This document shows, piece after piece, positions 1 to 11,259 of a DNA stretch of 64,000 nt. The notes under the pieces were generated by a model. The model did no database searches, was not told the origin of the DNA, and saw nothing but the letters and a program-made list of their open reading frames with translations. The stretch lies in NCBI RefSeq assembly GCF_910592395.1, contig NC_088319.1, forward strand, positions 62,001 to 126,000, in the 5' to 3' direction. Source of the stretch: Lineus longissimus (lineage: Eukaryota; Nemertea; Pilidiophora; Heteronemertea; Lineidae). Both the position numbers and the translations under genes were made by a program. Each line of letters starts with the position of its first letter. Within the stretch, counting starts at the first letter, position 1.

Positions 1-3000
1 ATATCGTAATATTTCAAGTGAAATCCTAGAAAATGTCGCAAAGGTATCACAACGACTTTCATGTATTTCTGATAAATTGTAAGGCGGCCTTGGGTCACGA
101 GAATCATACGTCATGCTAGACCTTTCTTTGTCTGCTTGGCCTTCTTTTATGGTTGGCTGCTAAGTGCGGTAAATAAACACGTAAGCTTAGCCCCATATAC
201 AAACAATGTTTCATCTCAGATGTATAAATTTGAATGCAGCTATGCTTGAGGTGAAAATCATTCAATGCATTTGGGTCGTCGCGGTTTTATAACGATATAG
301 ATATAAAGGTTACGATATATGTATATATATATACGCATATATATATATAGAATATGATTGACATGCAGCTATCCCTAAAATGTCCCCGTTCAATGGCGTT
401 GGCAAAGCCCACAAGCTGATCGAGAACGACTCCACGCCAAAGGGTTCACCTTGTCTCTTATAGCGTGTAATTCAAGAGCGAACAAGTCATTTCGAAAGAG
501 CGGGTTACATAAATTTCACTTTTCACGCAGAAGCTGCCAGTACCAACCGGTTAAATGTTTTCATTAGGGTCTGGTCAAAGCCATGGCGCCGGTATAATGA
601 AGGCCAGCCACGCAGATTATGGGTTAGCCATGCATGGTAGACCCATCCTATGGCACCTGTTTAATGAAGGCAATGCAGATCAGGGGTGCACCATGCATGG
701 TAGACCCACCCTTCCCAAACAGCAGCTGCCTGCGCAGTGACTGCATCCTAGTTAAAAAACCCAGTTGGAAATGAATCTTTCCTAGCAGATGTAAGAACAG
801 TATAATCAGGCGAATATTCGGTTTTCTGACCGCATCATCAGATGCCGTCAAGAATGTCAAGAAGGCCAAGATCCGATCTGGTGTCACAGATCAACAAGTC
901 TTCGGTTTGGCAACTCAGGTTTGACGGACGTTCTCACCATACAGACGCGGGCAAACGGCCGGCTCCATAAACGACTATTTGGGCATCCTGCTAGCACGCT
1001 GGTGGGAAAGGTGTGTGTCATCAATAGACGCCAACCGTATGTGAGCTGAGCCCGCTGAAACCGAGCGTAAACCCCGTGGCGACGACTGCAGTGGGACACC
1101 GCAATGTGTGCGTTTGTTATCATCAAATATGAGCGCTGCCTTTTTACAATAATGAAAAAGATGGTTCCTCAAAATAGAAGGCTTTATAGATACGGGGTTT
1201 ATTGGGTGAGGTTAATTGTGGTGAGGGGTTTCCGGAAGGCTCGGGAAGGAAGGAGGATACGTCGCTTCTCTTAGGGATGGAGTCACCGAGATATTTTTTT
1301 CAAGAGTTATATCTTCTACACTACTAAATCTATAGACTTCCAAGGAAATCACGGCAACCGTGCGCACTGTCTCTTTGAAACTTCACCTAACCTTTCACTA
1401 CCTTTCCGTTCACAAAATGATCGATTCTCAGTCTAAACATTTGCCGGGAATGTGGACTTTTTAGCAATTTTATTCAGGAATTTTGTCTGATCTAAAACTC
1501 ACGAAAATTACCGGACATTGCCGAAGTTGACCGTTTCGTGTTGATGACGTCATCAGTAGCGAGTTTTACACCTGTTTTTGGTCAACTCAACAACTTTTCT
1601 TATTCAAGTAATTTGATACTTTCCACCAGTGTTGTTGTCTGAGCTGCCTGTTCTATTTTCAAGCAACATGTTGTCACTCAAGGTGCAGCACCATCCACTT
1701 TCTGACCAGTGTTTTCAACAGCATTGAGGGGAAAACAAGCATTTTTACATTCTGGGTGGGTTGTAATGTAAAAACTTGACCTAGGTCTATATTTTAAATT
1801 AATTTGGGGCGTATTTTTGTACAAGTTGGAAATTTTTATGGCGTTTGCATTTTAGGTTTGGTGTATAAAACAGGCACATGCTGTAACCCAACCTTTAGCG
1901 CCCTCCTTGCTAAAGAGAGGCCAGTAAACGAGTAATTTTGATCTGGACTCTCTTTCCCACTGAATCTTTAGGAAGTGTTGTGGAGAATTCATGTTTAGTC
2001 TGGACGACACAGCAAGTTTAGTTCTCCAAGTAGCTCCACCCGACATCTGGTGTTATCATATCTTGCTGAAGAAAAATTGTTAATGTGGTTGTGGCTTAAG
2101 CCATACCACGGGTAACTTTACTAGTATCCATATATAACCATTACAATTACAAAGCTTGCAATTCAAAGTAAATCTTTGAAAGGTCAACATGATTCATTTA
2201 TGTCTCTTTTAGTTTCATAAAAAAGTTAATCAACTCAATATCGGCACTGCTGAATAGCTTTTGAAACAATTAAAGGTCGATCGACCGCATGAGTCGGAGA
2301 CCCAACCCACCTCATCACCACGGCACTATTTGGAAAAGACCCTCACGGCTGCTAAAAGAAATCAGTCAAATTTGGGTAACTGGGTTTTATATTCGGATGT
2401 GATATTACCAAGAGTGAATCGTAGTTGATAAAGAATCATTGAAAACAACCACACGCCCCAACTGGTCTAATTATTGTAGCTTAGCATTTTTATGAACGAA
2501 GACAACATAGTTAGCAACCTACGATGAGGCCACTATATTTCCACATTCGCCAATTCACATCTTGCTCTTTAGAGGGAAGGGGAGACTTCTAATGGATCAG
2601 GACGAATGCGATGCCTCCAAACTGGCACGCGGGAAGAAAACGGTAAACGACAGATTCAAAAAGAACCACAGGCTGAAGCATTGCGTTGCTGGGTCATTAA
2701 CTTCCCGATAAAGTGTTCGACATTTGAAAACACAGTCCTGGTGTTAATTCAATCAGCGGTGTCAACACCAGAAACTTCGCGAAAAATACATTCTTGAAAA
2801 TAACGTTTTTTAGCTGTTGAAAACCACTCAGGGTTTTTGCGGCCAACACAAAGATGCCCCTCCTGAAGGTAATTTTTTCTCTTAGCGTGACGTCATCTGA
2901 GGTCAAGTTGAATGTGCATTTTTGACAACATGCAATGCGATAAACGTCGTCAAAAAATACATTTGTTGATCAAGGTGACTTTCCTTCACACCTCACACGG

Positions 3001-4930
3001 ATGGGTGTTCCTGGGGGCATATCACACATATATGTTTCTTGTCTCTGTAAAAAAATAATTCTGCAAACTTTCCCTCTATAAATGTGTTTTAGTGCCTTCC
3101 ATAGCCCTTGCTTGAGTGCCCAGGGGTATTAAAACAATGTAAGTAGGGAAAGTATTCCCAACATGGCTGCCGGTAACAAACCGTTCATTCACACATTCTA
3201 TTCGTTTAGATTCAGTTTTCAAGCTACAGCGAAGAAGAACGAATCGGTGACATATATTAAGAGGCTTTCCAAGCATGCAGTGCCAAATCTAATCATATCA
3301 AATTTCCAGGGCGATTTGTTTGCAGTTTTCATTTGGAATCTGCATTATGCGGCGAGGAGATGGAATTAGGGCAGGAGGGGGTCCATTAACAAACAATCAA
3401 CTTGGCGAATGTTTCGTCGGTGGCAAATCACCCTGATGATGAGCGTATTATGTTCCACGCAGTGCCGGGTTCATGTTATCCTTGCGGAGGTTTATATCAC
3501 CGCGGACAGCGCATGTTATTCCCCATTCTCCAAGCACATCCAAGGGTATCCTCACTGCCAGATTTACATTACACTCTGATCGAGGTCCCGGATGTGTCAC
3601 ATGGGATCAACAGGTCTACAAAGCATGCATACTCTAAAACCTCGAATACAAAGTCTCAGGCTCCGCCCCTAATCATTACAATGTAGGAGAGAATATAGTT
3701 TTCCCCAATATCAATTGTAAAGAAACGACACAATGGGTCTCTTTTATTAGAAGAAAAGGGCCTACTATAACCAGTGATGTTGATTTCGTTTCACTGTCAC
3801 GACAGGATCAGAGCGTGAGTATAACACATGCGACTCCATTGGCCCATGCCATTGATAAAAGAATGATACCTGACTTATTGGCCCAACCCCGTTCAAAACC
3901 ATTGTAATGAATGGGGGCAGAGCCTAAGACCTGTGTATAGTGTAGTGCTTTAGGTTGTGTGTATCCTTGGCTGATCATTCGGTATGACTCTGGTATTTTC
4001 ACTCGCCTGTGATTTACTCCACGAATCGAGGAGCAGCGGATCCAAAATGGCTGCCTCTGTTGGCAGTCACGTATATGAAACAAGACCGCCATTGATTTTT
4101 TAAGCCTTTTATAGCAGTTGAATTGTCAGTGTTTGACCGCATCGCATCAAATACTGCGTGGGGGTGTGAATCTAATTCTGAAATTTTGATATGATATTCC
4201 GGAGAGTTGGATAAGTAAATGGTGAAAAGTAAAATGGTAGTTGACCACGGAAATTTTTTGATAATCGACAAATTGGACAGACGTTGATATTTCCACTCTT
4301 TTCAGCCAACTGGCAGAAAATTCTCAAACATGCCCCCTATTGCCAAATTAGCAAAATTCAAAATTAATTTGTTCATCAAATAACTTCTTTATATCTGTAG
4401 ACTTGCCACACCAATTATCTTTTCAATACCTCCCCAAATATTCACTTGACAGTTAAAAACATACTCGCGTCTAATTGATAGGTCTTCTAACCTATGAATA
4501 TTCAATGTTGGTCTTGTCTCATATAATGGCGGTGTAACGCGACTGCGCCGGAGTGGATCCCTCCAAACAAACAATGGACAGATGTCACAAGCTAGCATTT
4601 CTACAATTCGCGTCTGAGAAGTCACTTGGATGCGGATGCAGTGGTGACTTATTCAGTGATATTATACAAAGCAGCTTCCAACGTTTTTGTCGCAGGAAGC
4701 TTGAGAAAATGGACCAGCGTAAGAAATGCGCCACTTTGAGGAAGATAGGGTGTGTACAGTATCGTCGATGATGCTGGAAGTAACCTGCCGCGCACCTGCT
4801 ACGGGAATTGTCGATGGAGTCTTCTGTCATGGAGTTCCGGGCAAACTCTCGAGATACCGTAGTTGTTCTAAAAGGCTTTTATGGTGCTAGATGTACTCTG
4901 TATTGCCAATAAGAGTGCCATTGAGATACT
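1..4930. other. Gene-free stretch
   Basis: No supported gene. Open frames here are short, lack homology I recognise and have no convincing splice partners. A TA-rich microsatellite (ta/atat runs) lies near 310-350. The 65-codon frame after the ATG near 4574 is rich in Cys, Lys and Arg but has no signal peptide or splice context, so I do not call it. Confidence 0.5.
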
Positions 4931-4939
4931 GAAGCCGTT

Positions 4940-5175
4940 CAGAAGTAAATGTCACTGTCTTTTTGAGCTGCTGCAAGGCCGATTTCTTCAAAGTTAATTT
5001 TTTTCTTAAATCGAATTTTGGGACCCAAGAGGATTTTCACATTTCAGTATGCAAATCCTCAACCTGAAATTTATGTTGGGTCCCAAAATTTGATTGAAGA
5101 AGAGCCAAACTTTGAAGAAATCCACCCAATAGTTTCTGCACAGCGGCCAATAAGGACAATGACATTCACACCTGT
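4940..5175. repeat. Long imperfect inverted repeat (hairpin or MITE remnant)
   Basis: The left arm, roughly 4987-5032 (cttcaaagtt...ttttgggaccca), is the reverse complement with mismatches of the right arm, roughly 5083-5124 (tgggtcccaaaatttg...aactttgaag). Weaker pairing continues outward: gtcactgtc near 4951 against gacaatgac near 5155. The loop is about 50 bases. The geometry fits a foldback element or degenerate MITE. The open frame crossing it (5018-5212) is a by-product of the repeat. Confidence 0.6.
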
Positions 5176-5235
5176 AAAAGCCCATACTGTAGTTGACATG
5201 AGCCGCGCTTAGTACATTTGTACATCCAAGATGTA

Positions 5236-5333
5236 TGCATGTACATGTATGTTGACGGGATAGCTAATGCATGTACATGTATGTTGACGGGATAGCTAAT
5301 GCATGTACATGTATGTTGACGGGATAGCTAATG
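5236..5333. repeat. 32-bp tandem repeat, 3 copies
   Basis: Three near-perfect head-to-tail copies of a 32-bp unit starting gcatgtacatgtatgttgac. No coding role is apparent. Confidence 0.9.
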
Positions 5334-5807
5334 CAACTACTCAATTTTTAATCTAAAAAGCTTTGTTATAGTGCAGTCAATTACCGCAATACTCCTTTAA
5401 GAAAGAAAACTCCTTTTCCAGGGCAATCAAAAAGAGCATTACAAGGCCAGGAAATGTCTTTGTAGTATTGTAGTCCATTACCCCCAATTACCATCTTAAA
5501 AGGTAACAAAACCCATTCCTTGTCGAGTGCATAAAGATGTGCATCGATCCGAGGAGGCGTCAACTTGAGTCAGGGCGATGATGTAATACAAGGAGCATTA
5601 GGGGATGATTCTTTCTTGGGCGGCGCCAGAGTTCGTTTTGTTACTGACTGTCACCATGAGCTGGGCTATCTAAATGGGTGAAATTTAATCAGGTTACTCT
5701 CCGGTGTGTGCGGAGGATGTCGCGTCATTATGCGATTGTCATCTTCTCCTGTTACTGTGCTAAGGTTCTCCCCACAATAAGCTCCCATTAAGTACAAACG
5801 AATACTG

Positions 5808-6067
5808 GCATTGGATCCGAATAGCCTTACTTAAGTGATGGCTAACAGCATTGCCTTGTCTGGCATTGGATCCGAATAGCCTTACTTAAGTGATGGCTAA
5901 CAGCATTGCCTTGTCAGTGGGCGCTTAAAGCAGAGCCTTCGACTGTCTGATGTCGCGGGTTGGTAGAACTCTGGCCAATTTCACACAATCTCCACCACTA
6001 GAGCCTTCGACTGTCTGATGTCGCGGGTTGGTAGAACTCTGGCCAATTTCACACAATCTCCACCACT
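5808..6067. repeat. Two adjacent tandem duplications
   Basis: A unit of about 54 bp (ggcattggatccgaatagcc...) occurs twice to about 5915. It is followed by a unit of about 67 bp (agagccttcgactgtctgat...) occurring twice to 6067. The copies are almost identical, so both duplications are recent. Confidence 0.9.
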
Positions 6068-7038
6068 GACTCAGTGGCGTGCGCCGTGTGACAGAGGTAC
6101 TTGGATATTGCAAGTAATGAAAACGGCCATTTAAAGCACACATCGTTTGAAAAAACCCGTCAAATATTTTTTGTTTTCATGAATCAAGGTGGTTGAGGTC
6201 GAAATTACCATTTCATGATGCTGTTTGAATGATCCAATTGCTACATTGTATATCACTACGCCATTGTACGACCAACCAACCTCGACATACCACGTCCGGG
6301 ATAGTGCATTATTTATGTTGCTTGAGAACACGTGCTTTCCATTTTCAAAACAATGAGGGGCGGAAATATGGACAGGAAAGTCGGCGGATTGCGACGTCAT
6401 CATCATAAAAGTGGTGAACTTTATGGCCCAGTGATCCAAAGAGCTACAATTAACGTTCAATTTGATTCGTCTGGTCTTTCAGTCTGAATTTAAAATCATG
6501 ATTAAGTATCAGCGACATGTTTAAGGTGCTTGAAAATCAATTGGAGGCGGGACCTTTCCCGTCTTAATAGGTCTGATTTTATATAAATCCGATACGAACG
6601 ATGTTATGTGTGTCCGTTTACGGATGAGAATACCTCTGGAAAACCTTCATTTCTTAGAGTAAAGACACTCTGTGTACACGTGGGTTTGTTACTATTGCCG
6701 TATTAATCCCTTTACAGTAGTAGGACCGAGCATTATTTCTGAGCCATTCCTACTTTTGGCGCAAGAGTGGGGGAGGAACCGGGACCGGTATAAGATATAT
6801 GCTAGTAACTATCATCCGTTTCAAAGCTGAATGAGAATACATGTATTGCCAAATACACAAGTTACCAATTACAATAACGCTGCGGTCATACCGTATGTTC
6901 ATTCATTCTCTTGCTCTATCAACCGTCCATCAATCACAAAGTGTTCGATTAGAATCAAGAAGAAACATTGCCATAAAATAGATACACCCAATAATGCAGC
7001 CATTCGGCCAATCCACTGTTTACGCCAAACACATATGC

Positions 7039-7175
7039 TGACGTCACCTAACCTAGCAACCAAATAGCCAATCATAACACTGCAAACAACCGCTCATTTG
7101 CAAAACGGCGTTCGTCCCACATGAACCCCGCATCGTGTAACAGCTATATAAGCGGCTGCTCGTCCCTTTCATCAT
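7039..7175 (+). promoter_or_regulatory. CRE-CCAAT-TATA promoter of the secreted peptide gene
   Basis: A perfect palindromic CRE (TGACGTCA) lies at 7039-7046. A CCAAT motif follows near 7068 (tagccaatcat), with another near 7013. A TATA box (TATATAAG) is at 7145-7152. That places transcription start near 7175, about 60 bases before the ATG at 7236. Order and spacing are those of a classic RNA polymerase II TATA promoter. CREB/ATF responsiveness is inferred from the CRE only. Confidence 0.65.
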
Positions 7176-7235
7176 TGTAACATATTAGACGCTTGACTTG
7201 AGACGCTCTCCACCCGGCTTACTCCGTACTCTGCA

Positions 7236-10200
7236 ATGGCGTCAAACGTGTCGTCCGTGGTTTCTGCTGTGATTGTCTTTCTCTTGGTGCTATGTACGTT
7301 CACGTCCACTTACTCCTTGAACAGGGTGAGTACACATTTCCTTTCAAATTTTCATTATTTGTTACCATCCTCTTTGAATGTCTAAACTGTCAACGCACAC
7401 AAAAGTGTTGTAAACTTTGTGCGGCTTCTTATCTAAGAGCATCTCGATTTTTAAAAACTGTCCAGATCCCTCCCCTCTCCTAAACATTGCGCGCCTGCGC
7501 ATGGATGGTTTTCGGTCACCAAACCAGTGCCCATGGTCACCCCTTCCCTAAGGTGTAGATTCATGCAATGGACGTCCGTGGACGGCCGATGAATGTGCGG
7601 CTCTGCCCTAATAAATGGGCACCCGTGCTCCTGGACCTTAATGGAGGTGCGGCTCTGCTCTAATAATGGACACCCGTGCTCGTGGTCTGCCAATTGATGC
7701 CCAAATGACATTTTGTAGTACATACAGGAAGACGCTCATAAGAGAGCTGGCATTTTCTCGATAGGTGTCTCTGCTATCTCATACTGTAATGAAGGCGAAC
7801 CGTCCGTGCCTCCAATATGTGCTTATTAAAGCCACCTGGAGGCCACTAATTGGGCCCAAGCTCCTGCCTATAGTCCCCTTGTGGGAACAAAAAACCCCGT
7901 CTACATGCCGCTTAATCAAGTGTTTGAACCTTCCATTGTCATGAAGCTATTGTTAATGATGTGTTTAGAAATCTAGGGTGTGATGTGCTTTGGCCTTGGC
8001 TTATAAGCCTCGTCATTCGAATCCATCGCTTTGGTCACGGGCTCCTGTGTTACAGATTAAGACCAAGCACCGAGTATTACAGAGTGAAATTGTCATCAAA
8101 CTATTGAGCCAAAGGTATAGCATATCCCTGCAAGTCGAACATCCTAACTTTCATTGGCAATTGAGCGACACATCTCATTTCTTCCTGTAAGCACTACTTT
8201 CATTTCAATTGGACATCAATTGGACGCCCACGAGCCGTTGTATGAGTGGACGTCTATAGGATTCTTATTTCGGGGTTTTTTAAGTGCAATATTTGTGTGT
8301 CGTTCTTTGAACGAAAGTATTAACGTGTCGCCCTCACCCATGATATTCTCGATGTTACCGAAGTGCTCGATTGTTCTCAATGTGACGCGTCCAAATATCA
8401 GAATCCAAACAGGTAGGATTTTCACCAAAAATCGGATTCGATTAAGCAAGTATCTTTACCTTTTCGGCCTTTGCTGCATGGCGAGGTTGTTCAGAACAAG
8501 TTGGTTACTAACTAGGCATTTGGTGTTATTTTATTAAGTTGAAAGTAAGTTAAGGAGATAACCCCGCGGCATAATTAAAATCAACGCTAAATTACTGATA
8601 CAAATTGTTTTGAGCAATTAGGTCCAGGTGAACTGTTCAGTAATTTTTCATTCCGGTGTTAAAACTCCTCCAGAAATCTTTCTTTTCCCTCGTGACTTGA
8701 CTTGAAACACATCAAACGGTTCAGAAAAAACCAAAAGCGTGTAGTCAGTATACTTCATTCGTAATTGGCCAGTTGGGGATGCGTCCCTTGTCCCGAATAC
8801 TCTTGGGGGATGCCACACTAGTCCGGAACACGGTTTGAGCGGAAATTGGATCTTTTTGCCAACCACGCCACATATGGCAAAAGAAAAGGCAAAAAGCTTT
8901 TCCTCGTCTAAGTGTTGTGGAGTTTGGGATTGACATGGCAAATTAACCTTGTTGTCTTTGATTTCGCAGATGTTGCCTTTATTGGTTATTCAGAGAATGG
9001 CTTTCATAAAATACCCGATGACAATCGCTTAAGAAAAATAACGGCAAAGTCTGGAGACATTCTCAACCCTTAGTATTCTTTCCCTTCGCGACTTGATATT
9101 TACGAAGTGTAACTGGGCTAAGTGTCGGATTCTACTACAACGGTTTACACAGGCTTTGTAAGTCAGTGTACCAATGCCTTTGAGTTATCATCATCGGTGT
9201 GGTTATTCATGTGACGGACTATATATTGTGAGCTGTTCCGCTGTTCCCTCTTCAGTGGAACACAGAATCGGACCATGTGATCGAATTCCATCACTTTTCA
9301 GGAGCAATGCGAGAAATAAACAAAAATGGTGAATTCGGGCAGTTGTTCATTATCAACAGAACTAAGTTGTGCAGGTGTGGTAGAGTTTATCCAAGGACAG
9401 TGTGTCCCCCCCCCCCCCATCCCGACTATGAAATGTATCCTGGCGGAGGTTTGCTAACATTGTGCTCTGACCAGTTGTGAGAGTAACCTGATGCTCGCCC
9501 ACTCTCAACATAAAACCACCACTTTAGGCGCGAAAATGGCTGAAGATGTCTGTTTAAGTGTTGGTTCAGATGTCCTATTTCAAAAGAGAACTTGTGTTCA
9601 TTCTTAACGACCATCATTAACTTTGATTGCCAGTTTCTGGGTTGCGGCTGCCTGCTGGTTTTAATTTCATCTTTCCCTGGAATAAGCCAGTCGTGATTGG
9701 TCGTTTTCAATGTGCCAACTTTAGGTTCTTGGAAAACCAGAAGAGGTTTTTGGAGAAAAATGGGTTTTTACTTCTGGTAAACATTTTATGGGTTCCATAT
9801 AAAGCCGGTAAGCCTTTTTCTAAGAGAGATGACTTCTGGACAGTCAATCTGCAGCAAGGCGGCCTCGTACACTCGGACCTTCGCGCCCTGGACGCTGGAC
9901 TAGCATCATGGGAAGATGGTAGTGCCACCTGCCGTCACACAAGCACATTATCTCTTACCCCCCTTTCATTGTAGGAGACGCGAGCATATGGTTTAATGGA
10001 TGGCCAGTGCACCAAGACAACACCGTGCAAGTGGACCATCTGTCCGTGGACAATTAGTCCAATATCACAAGAAGCCGACTTTATTTCTGAATGCGAAACT
10101 GTTCAAAATGAGTAAGTATCTCGTCATTGGAACATTCATTATCGTGATAGACTACGCCTTGTAAGTTGTTCCGCTTCGAACATTTCAGTGTATTTGTCAG

Positions 10201-10665
10201 TATTTTGACTTCAGATGCTTCAAGCTGTCAGTTAACCCATGGTAACAAGAACGCCTCCAGAGGTTATGCTCCATGCAGTCTAATGACACTAAATCAAACC
10301 ATAACTTTATGGTTTGTTACTTTGAAAACCCTTTTGATGAGTAGAATTGCTGACAGGATCAGCTTTTGCACGGACATAGGCCATGCAGGATGAACGAAAC
10401 ACTTACGGCAAAAAGAGCCGACGCGGGAAGTGCCCAAGGGATCATCTCAGTTTCGTCTTAGTGTTCATGTGAAAGAAGGTTATAAGTCTATATTGATTCA
10501 TCCTGCAGAGAAGACGTAAAACCAGGGTTCTTTTACCGGCTCCTAAAATATGTGGCAAAAACGGGTAAAAGAATTTTACATACCGAATGTGATATCCAAA
10601 ACGCATATTCGTTACATGCTTGCACCCGCATGGCCGAGCGAGGAGTGTCTATTTTGATCAGCTAG
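7236..10665 (+). CDS. Predicted secreted cysteine-containing peptide precursor (3 exons)
   Basis: I do not recognise this protein; the model comes from splice signals. Exon 1 (7236-7325) encodes a 30-residue signal peptide: MASNVSSVVSA, a hydrophobic VIVFLLVLCTF core, then TSTYSLNR, ending at donor GTGAGT in phase 0. Exon 2 (9975-10111) follows a strong pyrimidine tract and gtag. It starts ETRAYGLMDGQCTKTTPCKW, has four Cys and ends at donor GTAAGT. Exon 3 (10509-10665) follows cctgcag in the matching phase, starts EDVKPGFFYRLLKYVAK, contains a GKR dibasic/amidation-like site and two more Cys, and ends at TAG. The total is 127 aa with six Cys in the mature part. AATAAA signals lie 130 bases downstream. 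The GKR site suggests a prohormone, but a secreted Cys-rich effector is equally possible. An alternative last exon (10830-11043) is also phase-compatible. Exon 1 and the promoter are more secure than exon 3. Confidence 0.5.
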
Positions 10666-10795
10666 AGTTGTTATAAGGCCTGTTGTCGTAACAGTCGTCT
10701 CGCTCAAACCTGTATGGGAATGATCTATTCAGGAACAGAAATTAATCCAAGACATGAAGGGAGTGAAACTGGCCCGATACCTGGAAGACCATTGA

Positions 10796-10810
10796 AATAA
10801 ATAAATAAAA
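10796..10810 (+). terminator. Overlapping poly(A) signals
   Basis: Overlapping AATAAA motifs (aaataaataaataaaac) lie about 130 bases after the TAG of the predicted secreted peptide gene, a plausible 3'-end signal. Another AATAAA near 11039 and one near 11213 could serve the alternative last exon. Confidence 0.5.
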
Positions 10811-11259
10811 CTAACATTTTTCCTTTTAGCTCATTCCACTTGAAAACGATATCACTTTTTTCTCCCGGTAATGGGTTTCCTCAACTCAGTAACTATTTTT
10901 GTAACGTTTGGATGTCTCGATACTTCCTTCCAACATATGTATCTCAGGACCACATTCGTCGAGGCGGAAAGACGCACCGATCAGAAACGTTAAGGCGCCT
11001 AGTCGAAGACCGTGTTTTTGTCAATTGCGGTGTAAACGAATAAAATATTGATCTTGGCCATTTTTCGACCTTTGATGAACTGTAGCAGGTTGATGTGCCG
11101 ATAAGGCTAGACGGTTGCCGGGTAAGAAAATGTGCCATACGTTGCTTTGAAAGTGGGTCTTCGTGGTTACACTTGCTTGAGGACGAGCGTGGGCGAGATG
11201 CTGCTAAAGCTAAAATAAAATGCTTTGAATTCAGCGAGTGCCCATCACGACACATAAAT

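Noticed and set aside
10830-11043. Alternative third exon of the secreted peptide gene (phase-compatible, 70 codons)
   Set aside because: Good acceptor and an AATAAA overlapping its stop, but the exon at 10509 comes first, fits equally well and is followed by stronger tandem poly(A) signals. Kept as an alternative only.
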